A stretch of 64,000 nucleotides of DNA from Pseudomonas sp. TH41 (GCF_016650695.1 NZ_JAEKFH010000005.1:1116001-1180000); one strand, 5' to 3'. Counted from the stretch's first letter, positions 44,004-53,222 are shown. The notes: generated by a model not told the origin, from the letters alone. Made by a program: numbers and translations.

Positions 44004-45193
44004 TGCACCACTCCTTCAGCTTTCAACCGCTCGATGTCCGAGCCTGTAAGGCCCAGCCCCGCGAGAATATCGTCGGTGTGCTGGCCCAAACCCGGTCCGG
44101 ACCAGTTCACACCGCCGGGGGTTTCGGAAAGTTTTGGCACAATGCCCGGCATCTTCACCGTGGCGCCACCGGGCAGGTCGGCGCTGAGCAGCATGTCCCG
44201 CGCCTGATAGTGCGGATCGGCAACGATGTCGGCCACTGAATAGATACGTCCGGCCGGCACTTCGGCGGCTTCCAGGGCTGACAGTACGTGGTCGATCGGC
44301 AGGCTGCTGGTCCAGTGAGTGATCGCCGCGTCGAGTACGTTGCTTTTAGCCGCGCGACCGTCGTTATGAGCAAATTCCGGCGCTTCGGCCAGATCAACCC
44401 GGCCTATCACGCCCATCAAGCGCTTGTAGATGGGGTCGCTGTTGCCGGCGATCACCACGTAGGCGCCGTCGGCGGTCAGGTACGTGTTGGAAGGCGCGAT
44501 GCCCGGCAAGGCCCCGCCGCTGCGCTCACGAACATGGCCAAGCATGTCGTATTCCGGCACCAGACTTTCCATGACATTGAATACGCTTTCGGCCAGCGAC
44601 ACATCGACCACTTGCCCGCCGCCCTGCCCGGTCTTGACCCGCAGCAATGACATCAAGGCGCCGATCACCGCGTGCAACGAGGCCAGGGAATCACCGAGGC
44701 TGACGCCAACCCGAGCCGGCGGCGTACCGGGTGTGCCAGTGGTGTAGCGAATCCCGCCCATGGCCTCGCCGATGGCGCCGAAACCCGGCCGATCGCGGTA
44801 GGGGCCGGTTTGGCCGTAGCCGGAAATCCGTACCAGGGTCAGGTTGGGGTTGAGGGCGTGCAACACGTCCCAGCCCAATCCGAGTTTCTCCAGCGCACCG
44901 GGGCGCAGGTTTTCGATCAACACATCGGCGCTGGTCGCCAGTTGTTTGACCAGTTCAATGCCTTCGGGGGATTTCAGATTCAGTGCCAGGGACTTCTTGT
45001 TTCGCGATTGCAGGTACCACCACAGCGAAGTGCCCTCATGCAGCTTGCGCCATTTGCGCAGAGGGTCGCCCTGCCCCATGGCTTCGATCTTGATCACTTC
45101 GGCACCGAACTCGGCGAGCATTCGGGCAGCGAATGGCGCGGCGATCAGCGTGCCGATCTCGATCACCTTGATTGCACTCAGGGGGGCAGTCAT
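44000..45193 (-). CDS. CaiB/BaiF family (class III) CoA-transferase
   Basis: The 397-residue enzyme has LSAIKVIEIGTLIAAPFAARMLAEFGAEVIKIE at the N-terminus and the catalytic aspartate region GDSLASLHAVIGALMSL near residue 170. It would activate a dicarboxylic acid by moving CoA from a donor such as succinyl-CoA. Coupled with a lyase of the HMG-CoA type and an organic-acid importer, it suggests a short uptake-activation-cleavage pathway. Confidence 0.87.
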   Translation of the reverse strand: MTAPLSAIKVIEIGTLIAAPFAARMLAEFGAEVIKIEAMGQGDPLRKWRKLHEGTSLWWYLQSRNKKSLALNLKSPEGIELVKQLATSADVLIENLRPGALEKLGLGWDVLHALNPNLTLVRISGYGQTGPYRDRPGFGAIGEAMGGIRYTTGTPGTPPARVGVSLGDSLASLHAVIGALMSLLRVKTGQGGGQVVDVSLAESVFNVMESLVPEYDMLGHVRERSGGALPGIAPSNTYLTADGAYVVIAGNSDPIYKRLMGVIGRVDLAEAPEFAHNDGRAAKSNVLDAAITHWTSSLPIDHVLSALEAAEVPAGRIYSVADIVADPHYQARDMLLSADLPGGATVKMPGIVPKLSETPGGVNWSGPGLGQHTDDILAGLGLTGSDIERLKAEGVVQ

Positions 45194-45323
45194 CGCGGGG
45201 TACCTCTTGTTCTTGGAATATGAGCCAAGGCTAGAGGAGCGAGGGGGCAGGAATCCAACCTTCAGTTGGCAACGGGTGTTCGCGAAACGCGAACGGTCGG
45301 TGAATGGTCTGACGCAGTCATCA

Positions 45324-45431
45324 CCTGTAGGAGCTGCCGAAGGCTGCGATCCTTTGATCTTGTTCTTGACCTTTTCTGCATCAATGGAAGATCAAGATCA
45401 AAGGATCGCAGCCTTCGGCAGCTCCTACAGG
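45324..45431. repeat. Long REP palindrome, GCCGAAGGCTGCGATC variant
   Basis: The arms of about 40 bases carry GAAGG instead of GCAGG in both halves, showing that paired changes have kept the stem intact. It lies between the CoA-transferase and LysR genes. Confidence 0.87.
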
Positions 45432-45455
45432 TTGTGTGGCCAGCTAATCGACTGA

Positions 45456-46364
45456 TCAGACCTGACCCCGCAACTGCTCAAACAACATCCGGCTCACAGG
45501 CGACAACGCAGCCTCATCCCGAACCACGATGATCAACGCCCGATCCGACCAATCGTCGGTCAACGGCACCGCATGCAAACCCAACGCCCGACCAAACAAT
45601 TCATAAGCCTTCTGCGGCAAAATCCCGATGCCCATATTGGCCTGAACCATCCGGCACATCGCGTCAAACCCCGGTACATGAATCCGCAGCCGCAGCACCT
45701 TGCCTGCCTTGCGAGCCGCTGCGTGAGTGCGCATGTTGATCGAGCTGGCGGAATGCAGGCCGACGTAATCGCTGTCCAGCGTCTCGGCGAACGCCAGGCT
45801 GGAACGGCTCGCCAATGGATGATCGGGCAGCATCAACACCACCAGTTTGTCCTGACGGTAAAGCACACTGTGCAAGCCTTTGACGTCGCTGTCACTGGAG
45901 CAGATTCCGAGGTCGGCCACACCGTCCAGCACCCCCTGGATCACCCCACTGCTAGGCCGTTCTTCGAGATCGGTCTTGACCTGAGGATGACGCTCGGAGA
46001 AACCCCGCAAGTCTTCGGGCAGAAACTGAATGATCGCCGACAGGTTGGCGAGCATCCGCACATAGCCGCGAATACCATGGCTGTGCTCGCCCAGTTCGAG
46101 CCCCATTTTCTCGACGTTGAACAGCATCTGCCGAGCGTGGTGCAACAGGGTTTCACCGGCCGGCGTCAGGGTCATGCCTTTGGCCTGACGCACGAACAAA
46201 CTAATGCCCAGCGCCTCCTCCAACTCCATCAACCGCTTGCTGGCCGCCGACACCGCGATGGCTTCGCGGGTCGCAGCACGGGTCAGTGTGCCTTCTTCAT
46301 GAACCGCGACAAACAACTGGAGGGTGATCAGATCGAGGCGGCGGATCAGGCTTTTTTGCAGCAT
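45456..46364 (-). CDS. LysR-type transcriptional regulator
   Basis: The 302-residue protein has an N-terminal winged helix (LDLITLQLFVAVHEEGTLTRAATREAIAVSAASKRLMELEEAL, residues 8-50) and a LysR effector domain. The start is ATG 46364 (MLQKSLIRR); the frame extends upstream to 46583 without support. It lies upstream of, and in the same direction as, the CoA-transferase/HMGL/MFS genes, which it probably controls. Confidence 0.87.
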   Translation of the reverse strand: MLQKSLIRRLDLITLQLFVAVHEEGTLTRAATREAIAVSAASKRLMELEEALGISLFVRQAKGMTLTPAGETLLHHARQMLFNVEKMGLELGEHSHGIRGYVRMLANLSAIIQFLPEDLRGFSERHPQVKTDLEERPSSGVIQGVLDGVADLGICSSDSDVKGLHSVLYRQDKLVVLMLPDHPLASRSSLAFAETLDSDYVGLHSASSINMRTHAAARKAGKVLRLRIHVPGFDAMCRMVQANMGIGILPQKAYELFGRALGLHAVPLTDDWSDRALIIVVRDEAALSPVSRMLFEQLRGQV

Positions 46365-46657
46365 GGGGGGCTCGATGACTTCGGTTCGACGAGTCGACAG
46401 GATAGCCCGGTTTTTATGCAGCTCGGCAAAGCAATTGCCCCACAACCTCACAAGGCATCGGCCTACACATTTATCTCTTGTAACACTCAGCCATGCCGGA
46501 AACAGCTGATTCAAAGACCCTGACCACACGCTGTAAAGTCTGGAAACGCACACGGCTTGCTTCACACCAATGGATCGCTTCACACATGTGAACTCGTAAG
46601 CGAGCTTTTTGGCACATACGCTGAAGACATCAGCGATTGAACCCCAAGGAAGACTAG
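46365..46657. promoter_or_regulatory. Divergent promoter region, LysR gene and MFS gene
   Basis: About 290 bases hold no supported gene. AAGGAAGA at 46647-46654 is the ribosome site for the plus-strand transporter. I see no clear sigma-70 boxes. Confidence 0.4.
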
Positions 46658-47824
46658 ATGAAGAGCAGCACCACCTTACTGGTCACCTGCAGTACGGTTT
46701 TTCTCGCGCAATTGGGCATGAGTATTTACTTGCCGGCGCTGCCGGAGATTGCCCGGGTTCTGTCCGCCGACGCCTCGCAGGTTTCATGGGGGCTGGCGGT
46801 GTATCTGATCGGCATGGCCTTGCCAATGCTGTTCTGGGGCAGTCTCGGTCAGCGCATCGGCCGAAAACCAGTGCTGCTCGCGGCGCTTGGAATTTATGGG
46901 TTGGGCAACCTTGCGTTGCCAATGAGCCAGACGCTTGAATCGTTCCTGATTTGTCGACTCGTTCAAGGCATTGGCGCCAGCGGGATTTCGGTGATGGCCA
47001 GGGTGCTGATACGCGATAGTTTCCGCGGTGAACTGTTGGCTAAAGCGCTTTCCTGGCTTTCGATTTCCTTCGTGGTGGCGCTGGGGATCGGCCAGTACCT
47101 CGGGTCGATCATCCAGGTGTCCTTGGGTTGGCCGGCGATTTTCTATCTGTTGGGCGGTGTGAGTCTATTGCTGGCGATGGTCGTAGCGCGGGTCATGTTT
47201 CCGGTGCTGGTGGAGGGCAATGTTCAGGCATCCGGCTGGCCGAGTTACTGGTGCATTTTGCGTGATCGGGCTTTCCTGTTGCCAGCCCTAACCGGCGGGC
47301 TTGGTTATGGGGTGATCATCGCGTTCAACACCGCCGCACCGCTGATTCTGCAAGGACCGTTCAACTGGTCAGCCGTGGAATACGGGCTGCTGGGTTGGCC
47401 GATCAGCGCGGCCTACTTTCTGGGGGCATTGGGGGTTAACGGTTTGGTGTTGCGCACGGGTCAGCGGCGGTTGATGACGGCGGGTGTCGGGCTGGTGTTG
47501 GCCGGTAGCACGGTGATGCTGCTGGGGAGCGCCGCTGGCACTTCGATTGCGCTGCTGTTCTGGTTGCCCTATTGCGTCGCGGTGTTCGGTCAGTCGTTGA
47601 ATTACCCGATCAGCCTGTCGCTGGCCAACGACGGTTCGCCGGTCAGCGGTGCTTATGCGATGGCGTTGAGCGGTTTCATTCATCAACTGATGGCCGCCGC
47701 TATTGGCGGGTTTGCCAGCCTGATTGCCAGTCAACAGGCATGGCCACTGTCGCTGTTGTGCACTTTGCTGGCGGTGGGCGCGATGCTTTGCGTGATGCTC
47801 GCGCCCGAGCGTAAAACCGCTTAA
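46658..47824 (+). CDS. MFS transporter, Bcr/CflA drug-resistance type
   Basis: The 388-residue protein has twelve helices and a DHA1-like motif A, WGSLGQRIGRKPVLLAALG, between helices 2 and 3; motif C-like sequence is in helix 5. The start MSIYLPALPEIARVLSADASQVSWGL is typical of Bcr/CflA/EmrD drug exporters. Its end overlaps the convergent alcohol dehydrogenase gene by 4 bases. Confidence 0.85.
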   Translation: MKSSTTLLVTCSTVFLAQLGMSIYLPALPEIARVLSADASQVSWGLAVYLIGMALPMLFWGSLGQRIGRKPVLLAALGIYGLGNLALPMSQTLESFLICRLVQGIGASGISVMARVLIRDSFRGELLAKALSWLSISFVVALGIGQYLGSIIQVSLGWPAIFYLLGGVSLLLAMVVARVMFPVLVEGNVQASGWPSYWCILRDRAFLLPALTGGLGYGVIIAFNTAAPLILQGPFNWSAVEYGLLGWPISAAYFLGALGVNGLVLRTGQRRLMTAGVGLVLAGSTVMLLGSAAGTSIALLFWLPYCVAVFGQSLNYPISLSLANDGSPVSGAYAMALSGFIHQLMAAAIGGFASLIASQQAWPLSLLCTLLAVGAMLCVMLAPERKTA

Positions 47825-48969
47825 AACGCGTTGCGGAATATCTCCTCGATTTGCCGCTGGTCCGCCACGCGCGGATTGGTCAAGCCACAGGCGTCTTTCA
47901 GCGCATTGATGGCCAGGATCGGAATATCGTTAAGCTTGGCGCCGAGTTCACGCAAACCAGCGGGAATCTCCACATCCCTGGCCAAGGTGCGGATCGCTGC
48001 GATGGCTGCCTGAGCGCCTTCTTCCGGGCTGAAACCACGGATGTCTGCGCCCATTGCGTGAGCCACATCGGTCAGGCGATGAGCACAAACCAGTGCGTTG
48101 AAGCTTTGTACATGAGGCAGAAGCACGGCGTTGCAAACACCGTGCGGCAAATCATAGAAACCACCCAATTGGTGGGCCATGGCGTGGACGAAACCCAAGG
48201 ACGCATTATTGAAGGCCATGCCGGCGAGGAATTGCGCGTAAGCCATGTTTTCCCGTGCGGGCATGTCACTGCCATCGCGCACAGCCTGGCGCAGGTTGTT
48301 GCTGATCAAGGTGATCGCCTTCAGCGCGCAGGCATCGGTGATCGAGTTGGCGGCGGTGGACACGTAGGCTTCGATGGCGTGGGTCAGCGCGTCCATGCCG
48401 GTCGCCGCGGTCAGGCCCTTGGGCATGGCCACCATCAGCGCCGGGTCGTTGACCGACAGCAGCGGCGTGACGTTGCGGTCGACAATCGCCATTTTCACGT
48501 GGCGCGATTCGTCGGTGATGATGCAGAAGCGGGTCATCTCGCTGGCGGTACCGGCGGTGGTGTTGATGGCGATCAGCGGCAACTGCGGCTTGGCGGATTG
48601 ATCGACGCCTTCGTAGTCGCGAATCTGCCCGCCGTTGGTCGCGCACAGGGCGATGCCTTTGGCGCAGTCATGGGGCGAACCACCGCCCAGGGACACCACG
48701 AAATCACAGCGACTTTCCTTGAGCAGGCCCAGGCCACGCTCGACATTGGCGATGTTCGGGTTGGGCTTGGCACCGTCGAAGATCACCGCGTCGATATCCT
48801 GTAGCGCCAGTTTCTCGGCAATCATCTTCGCCACGCCAGCCTTGGCCAGTCCCGCGTCAGTCACGATCAACGCCTTGCGAAAACCGTACTTGCCGATGGC
48901 GTCCATCGCTTCGTCGAGGCAACCGATGCCCATGATGTTAACGGCGGGGATAAAAAATGTGCTGCTCAT
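47821..48969 (-). CDS. Iron-containing alcohol dehydrogenase
   Basis: The 382-residue group III dehydrogenase has the NAD-binding GGGSPHDCAKGIAL segment near residue 96 and the metal-binding HAMAHQLGGFYDLPHGVCNAVLLP region near 260-280. The closest named relatives are YiaY and AdhB; the alcohol oxidised is not predictable. A stretch of about 150 bases separates it from the divergent DUF4917 gene. Confidence 0.9.
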   Translation of the reverse strand: MSSTFFIPAVNIMGIGCLDEAMDAIGKYGFRKALIVTDAGLAKAGVAKMIAEKLALQDIDAVIFDGAKPNPNIANVERGLGLLKESRCDFVVSLGGGSPHDCAKGIALCATNGGQIRDYEGVDQSAKPQLPLIAINTTAGTASEMTRFCIITDESRHVKMAIVDRNVTPLLSVNDPALMVAMPKGLTAATGMDALTHAIEAYVSTAANSITDACALKAITLISNNLRQAVRDGSDMPARENMAYAQFLAGMAFNNASLGFVHAMAHQLGGFYDLPHGVCNAVLLPHVQSFNALVCAHRLTDVAHAMGADIRGFSPEEGAQAAIAAIRTLARDVEIPAGLRELGAKLNDIPILAINALKDACGLTNPRVADQRQIEEIFRNAF

Positions 48970-49122
48970 GAGCGAATCTCCTGTCGGGGTCGAATCAGCG
49001 GTGCCGATCCTGCGGGAACACAGGATCGCCTCATCAAACGGGCGGTTTCTTGATCTGGCTCAAGTCCCGGTCGTGATAAAGTCGCCGCCCATCAGACCTT
49101 TTGCTTTGAGACGAAGACCGCA

Positions 49123-50142
49123 ATGACCGATTTCCAGGATGTTGACGCCCAACTTGAAGACTGGAACGCCTTGCGCACCACCGCCTCGTTCAGCGGCCTG
49201 CTGCTGGGTAACGGCGCCAGCCGCGCGGTGTGGGACGATTTCGGCTACGACTCGCTGTTTGAAAACGCCCGCACCGTCGAAGAAAAACCCCTGAGCCAGT
49301 CCGAGCTGAGTGTGTTCGACGCCCTGCAGACGCGCAGCTTCGAGCAAGTGCTCAGCGCGCTGAAAACCACCAGCCGGGTCAACAAGGCCCTGGCCGTCAG
49401 CTCCGCCGCACCGCGCAATCGCTACTACGCAATCAAGGAAGCGCTGATCAACACCGTCCACGCGGTGCACATCCCGTGGCGGCTGGTGGTGCCTTCGACG
49501 CTGGCAACGATCAATCAGGAACTGCGCAGCTATCGGACGGTATTTACCACCAACTATGACTTGCTCAGTTACTGGGCGATTCAGCACCAGCCTGACGCCA
49601 TCACCGATCTGTTCCAGGGTGCCGAGCCGGTTTTTGATTTGAGCGCCACCGCGACCGATAAAACCCGATTGCTGTACCTGCACGGCGGTCTGCACCTGGT
49701 GCGTAATCAGGACGGTACCGCGCGCAAACTCATGTCGACCGAGGGCACGCTGCTCGGCAGCTTTGCGATCAACAACACGATCAAGACCCTCGATGACGTG
49801 CCGCTGTTTGTGAACGAAGGTCCGTCGCAGGACAAGCTCAAGACCATTCGCAGTTCGGATTATTTGTCGTTTTGCTATGACCAGTTACTCAGCCATGGCG
49901 AGGGCTTGTGCTTGTTTGGTCATGCGTTGGGCGAGCAGGACAGTCACATCATCCACGCGTTGCGCCAGGCGAAACCGAAGGCAGTGGCGATCTCGATTTA
50001 CCCGCGCAGCAAGGCGTTCATCCAGCATCAGAAGCGGCATTACGCGAAGGTGTTTGAGGGGACGGGCTGCGAGTTGCGGTTTTTTGATTCGAAGACGCAT
50101 GCACTGGGTAGCCCGAAGCTTACGGTTCCAGTCGAGGTTTAG
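49123..50142 (+). CDS. DUF4917 protein with SIR2-like motifs
   Basis: The 339-residue protein belongs to DUF4917. It shows the ordered motifs of the SIR2-like NAD-binding fold: LLLGNGASRAVWDDFGY (residues 27-43), FTTNYDLLSYWA (about 143-154), LYLHGGLHLV (about 184-193) and LFGHALGEQDSHIIHAL (about 265-281). Canonical sirtuin zinc cysteines are absent. Such proteins include phage-defence NADases, but many are uncharacterised; no partner gene adjoins. Confidence 0.75.
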   Translation: MTDFQDVDAQLEDWNALRTTASFSGLLLGNGASRAVWDDFGYDSLFENARTVEEKPLSQSELSVFDALQTRSFEQVLSALKTTSRVNKALAVSSAAPRNRYYAIKEALINTVHAVHIPWRLVVPSTLATINQELRSYRTVFTTNYDLLSYWAIQHQPDAITDLFQGAEPVFDLSATATDKTRLLYLHGGLHLVRNQDGTARKLMSTEGTLLGSFAINNTIKTLDDVPLFVNEGPSQDKLKTIRSSDYLSFCYDQLLSHGEGLCLFGHALGEQDSHIIHALRQAKPKAVAISIYPRSKAFIQHQKRHYAKVFEGTGCELRFFDSKTHALGSPKLTVPVEV

Positions 50143-50197
50143 CGGCGACGCGGTAGACGCCCGCTCCCACACTGGATCTGCGGGCGTGCACAAATCC

Positions 50198-50282
50198 CTG
50201 TAGGAGCGAGCTTGCTCGCGATGGTGTGTCAGTCGGCATCTATGTAGCTGACACACCATCGCGAGCAAGCTCGCTCCTACAG
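50198..50282. repeat. REPIN, CTGTAGGAGCGAGCTTGCTCGCGATGG arms
   Basis: The arms pair over almost 38 bases, making this the longest REP stem of its family here. A lone half element (CGCTCCCACACTGGATCTGCGGG) lies just before it at 50161. Confidence 0.88.
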
Positions 50283-50286
50283 GTGA

Positions 50287-50631
50287 TCAGAGCACCGGCA
50301 ACGTCTTGTCCTTGATCACCTTGGTCGGCCCGTTGGCCTTGACGCTGGCGATGCCTTTCTCAAGCGCGGCCTCGGAGGAATAAGCCTCGCTGCTACCGAT
50401 GATTTCGTGATTCGCGGCTTTGAGGTTGAAGTACGGATGGCCATCCTTGGTGGTCTTTTTCTCGTAGCGGTCATCCAGCGGGCTGTTTTTCTGCACCGAG
50501 GCGATGCCGTTATCCGCAGCACTGCGGGTCGTGTAGTGCTCGCTGTTCAGAATGATTTCAGCATTGGCTGCTTTCAGTACGAACCGAAACTGGCCGCTGC
50601 TGGTTTTGCTTACTTCGTACCATCCGGACAT
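50287..50631 (-). CDS. DUF1508 (YegP-like) protein
   Basis: The 114-residue protein contains two DUF1508 repeats: FRFVLKAANAEIILNSEHYTTRSAADNGIASVQKN and FNLKAANHEIIGSSEAYSSEAALEKGIASVKAN. These small beta-alpha proteins are widespread and of unknown role. The start ATG 50631 has AGGAGAACGAGC upstream. Confidence 0.85.
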   Translation of the reverse strand: MSGWYEVSKTSSGQFRFVLKAANAEIILNSEHYTTRSAADNGIASVQKNSPLDDRYEKKTTKDGHPYFNLKAANHEIIGSSEAYSSEAALEKGIASVKANGPTKVIKDKTLPVL

Positions 50632-50713
50632 GCTCGTTCTCCTTGGCAATTGAGAGGGTTCGCGCCAAAGAGTAAAGACCACCCAGGTGTGTCTGTCGCC
50701 CTCAAGACCACCC

Positions 50714-52060
50714 TCAAACCACCGGAAAATGAATCCGGAACGCCGCACCGCCCATAGGCGAATCCCCCAAGGTCAATTTCGCGCTGTAGCTCTCGATGAT
50801 GTCCTTGACCACCGCCAAGCCAATCCCCTGCCCCGGATGCTGACGATCCAGCCTTTCGCCGCGCTGAAGAATCCGCGCACGCTGGTCCGGCGGCACACCG
50901 GGTCCATCATCCTCGATGCACAACTCGACGGCGCTGAGCGTCTCACGCACGCTGATGCGCACTTCGCCCAGGCACAGGCGATAGGCGTTTTCCAGCAGGT
51001 TGCCCATCATTTCCAGCAAGGCGCCCTGCTCGATCGGCACGTAACACGGATCCGGCAGATCGAAAGCGACCCGCACGCGTTTGTCGCGATACACCTTGTC
51101 CAGCGTGTCGCAGAGGCTTTTCAGCACCGGCCGCAAGCGTACCTGATGGCGCACCAGGCCACTTTTGCGCAGGCTGGCGCGTTGCAACTGATAGCTGATC
51201 TGTTGGCTCATGCGTTCGATCTGGGTTTGCAGCACCCAGGCTTGATCGCGATTTTCAGGGCGCTGCGCCATGTCCTCGCTGACGCCTTGCAACACCGTCA
51301 ACGGTGTTTTCAAACTGTGAGCCAGGTCATCCAACGAATCACGGTAACGGCTGCGCTGCTCGCGCTCGCTGTGCAGCAAGCGGTTGAGGGAACCGGTCAG
51401 GCGCAGCAGTTCGCGCGGGTGTTGTTCAGTGAGGCTTTCGCGGGTGCCGCTTTCAATCTCGTCGAGTTCCTGACTCAGCCGGCGCAACGCCTGCAAGCCC
51501 CAGGTCAGGCCGATCCACAACAACGCCAGCAGCACCAGCAAGGCGGCGCCAAACCCCAGGTAGAGATTTTCCCGCAAACCTTCGAGGGTGACTTCGTACT
51601 CACGCACCGGTTGCAGCGCGACGATGCTGAACGCCGCACTTTTGCCGCCCAGCAGTTTGACCTCGACGTCATAGACAAAGAATTCCTCGCCGTTGGCCTC
51701 GCGAATCCTCGCAAACTCGTTACCGCGTCCGTCGTAACGCGGTTTGTAATTGATGTCCTCTTCCTGGGTGCCCTTCGAGCGCCAGACCAGGTGACCTTCG
51801 CGGTCGTAGATGTAGCCGAGCAAACGGCTGTCGGTCAGGTTGAAGCGTTCATCGGGCAATTGCGTCGGCATCTGCAAGTGATTGTTCTCCACCCGGGCGG
51901 CGGAGATCAGCGTGGTGACGTCCGACGCCAGGCGCTGCTCGATCGAATCCTGCAACGCCAGGCTGAACGCGCCCTGCATCGCCGGCAACAACGCCAGCAT
52001 GAACAACACCGCCAGGAGGGTGGCAGCGAGCATCAAACGAACGCGAAGAGAACGAATCAA
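50714..52060 (-). CDS. phoQ: Sensor histidine kinase PhoQ
   Basis: The 448-residue kinase has helix 1 (about residues 5-27), an acidic periplasmic sensor (about 28-165), helix 2 (about 168-188), and HAMP, DHp and ATPase domains. The phospho-histidine lies in LDDLAHSLKTPLTVL, the PhoQ-type H box. N box NLLENAYRL and G1 EDDGPGVP are present. It senses low Mg2+ and cationic peptides in relatives. It overlaps phoP by 4 bases. Confidence 0.88.
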   Translation of the reverse strand: MIRSLRVRLMLAATLLAVLFMLALLPAMQGAFSLALQDSIEQRLASDVTTLISAARVENNHLQMPTQLPDERFNLTDSRLLGYIYDREGHLVWRSKGTQEEDINYKPRYDGRGNEFARIREANGEEFFVYDVEVKLLGGKSAAFSIVALQPVREYEVTLEGLRENLYLGFGAALLVLLALLWIGLTWGLQALRRLSQELDEIESGTRESLTEQHPRELLRLTGSLNRLLHSEREQRSRYRDSLDDLAHSLKTPLTVLQGVSEDMAQRPENRDQAWVLQTQIERMSQQISYQLQRASLRKSGLVRHQVRLRPVLKSLCDTLDKVYRDKRVRVAFDLPDPCYVPIEQGALLEMMGNLLENAYRLCLGEVRISVRETLSAVELCIEDDGPGVPPDQRARILQRGERLDRQHPGQGIGLAVVKDIIESYSAKLTLGDSPMGGAAFRIHFPVV

Positions 52061-52734
52061 GTGCAGCGCTCGTTGAACAGGTAGCCGAGGCCGCGCACGG
52101 TATCGATCGGTTTGAACCCGGACGGGCCTTCGAGTTTGCGGCGCAGACGACCGACGAGCACTTCGATCACGTTCGGATCACGCTCGTCGTCGTCCGGGTA
52201 GAGCTGTTCCATTAAGCGGTCCTTGGCCACCACTTGCTGATGATGCCGCATCAGGTACTCGAGGATCCGGTACTCGTACGCGGTCAGCGCCAGCGGTTGT
52301 TCATCGAGGGACGCCTGCTTGCGATTGAGGTCAAGCAGCAGCGGCCCGGCAACGATTGTCGATTGCGTGAAACCGCTGGAGCGGCGCAGCAAGGCATTGA
52401 GCCGGGCATCCAGCTCTTCGAACTGGAACGGCTTGACCACATAATCGTCAGCACCGGCGGCCAGGCCTTCGACCTTGTCCTGCCAGTTGCCGCGTGCGGT
52501 AAGGATCAGGATCGGAAACGTCTTGCCCTGGGCGCGCAACTGACGAATCAGGTCGAGCCCGCCCATGCCCGGCAGGCCGAGGTCGATCACCGCCAGGTCA
52601 TGGTTGAACTGCTCGGTCTGGTACAGCGCCTCTTCGGCATTGGCCACGGATTCGACCACATGGCCGCTATCCGTCAGGCGGGTTTGCAGGTGATGGCGCA
52701 ACAGCGCTTCATCTTCGACGACCAGCAGTTTCAT
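52057..52734 (-). CDS. phoP: Response regulator PhoP
   Basis: The 225-residue OmpR-family regulator begins MKLLVVEDEALLRHHLQTRL and closely matches P. aeruginosa PhoP over its whole length (GNWQDKVEGLAAGADDYVVKPFQFEELDARLNALLRRSSGF). The phospho-acceptor is D51 in VIDLGLPG. It lies 85 bases after a truncated oprH and is followed by phoQ, as in P. aeruginosa oprH-phoP-phoQ. Confidence 0.93.
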   Translation of the reverse strand: MKLLVVEDEALLRHHLQTRLTDSGHVVESVANAEEALYQTEQFNHDLAVIDLGLPGMGGLDLIRQLRAQGKTFPILILTARGNWQDKVEGLAAGADDYVVKPFQFEELDARLNALLRRSSGFTQSTIVAGPLLLDLNRKQASLDEQPLALTAYEYRILEYLMRHHQQVVAKDRLMEQLYPDDDERDPNVIEVLVGRLRRKLEGPSGFKPIDTVRGLGYLFNERCT

Positions 52735-52819
52735 AACGCTCTCCCGGGCAAATCAACATCTCCAAAGGCTATGGTGTACCTGGATGGCCAGCAGGCCAAT
52801 GTTCGCCGCCATCCACCGG

Positions 52820-53125
52820 TCAGGACAGATCGTAGCGCCCCATGAGGTCTTCCTCACGGAGTTTAATGCCATTGTGCGAGACCGACACGTTGTCGTAAGT
52901 GGCGAAGTAACCGCCCTGATTGTTTTGTTGGCCCAGACGCACACCCCACGCGCTGTCAGCGCCCACCACGCCACTGACGGTCGAGCTGTTCAGGGCGAGG
53001 GACTTTTTGACCTTGTCGCTGGTCTTTCCAAGAGCAAGCCTGGCGAAATTGTCGTCGGAAGCGAACGCCGCGGTACTCGCGCTCAGGACGGTAAAAGCCA
53101 GAAGCAGGTTCTTAAAGCCAGTCAT
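52820..53125 (-). CDS. oprH: OprH-like outer membrane protein, half length
   Basis: The 101-residue protein has a signal peptide (MTGFKNLLLAFTVLSASTAAFA) followed by sequence aligning with the first half of P. aeruginosa OprH: DNFARLALGKTSDKVKKS, WGVRLGQQNNQGGYFATYDN and GIKLREEDLMGRYD. It stops there at TGA (52820), whereas OprH (about 200 residues) continues through the second half of its eight-stranded barrel. Only 85 bases remain before phoP. It therefore cannot form a full barrel and may be a remnant or a new short form. Confidence 0.8.
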   Translation of the reverse strand: MTGFKNLLLAFTVLSASTAAFASDDNFARLALGKTSDKVKKSLALNSSTVSGVVGADSAWGVRLGQQNNQGGYFATYDNVSVSHNGIKLREEDLMGRYDLS

Positions 53126-53183
53126 TAGGGGGCTCCTCATGCGCCAGGTGCTTTGGGATACGGGCAAGGTTACGCACCCGGCA

Positions 53184-53222
53184 CTGAACTCACCCTGAAC
53201 GCACACTGAACCTAAGCTGAAT
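53184..53222 (-). promoter_or_regulatory. Four phased 11-bp repeats, candidate PhoP box
   Basis: CTGAAC/CTGAAT units start at 53184, 53195, 53206 and 53217, exactly 11 bases apart. On the oprH strand they read TTCAG-N6-TTCAG four times. Their place, about 60 bases before the oprH-like gene, fits an OmpR-type PhoP binding array. Confidence 0.65.
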
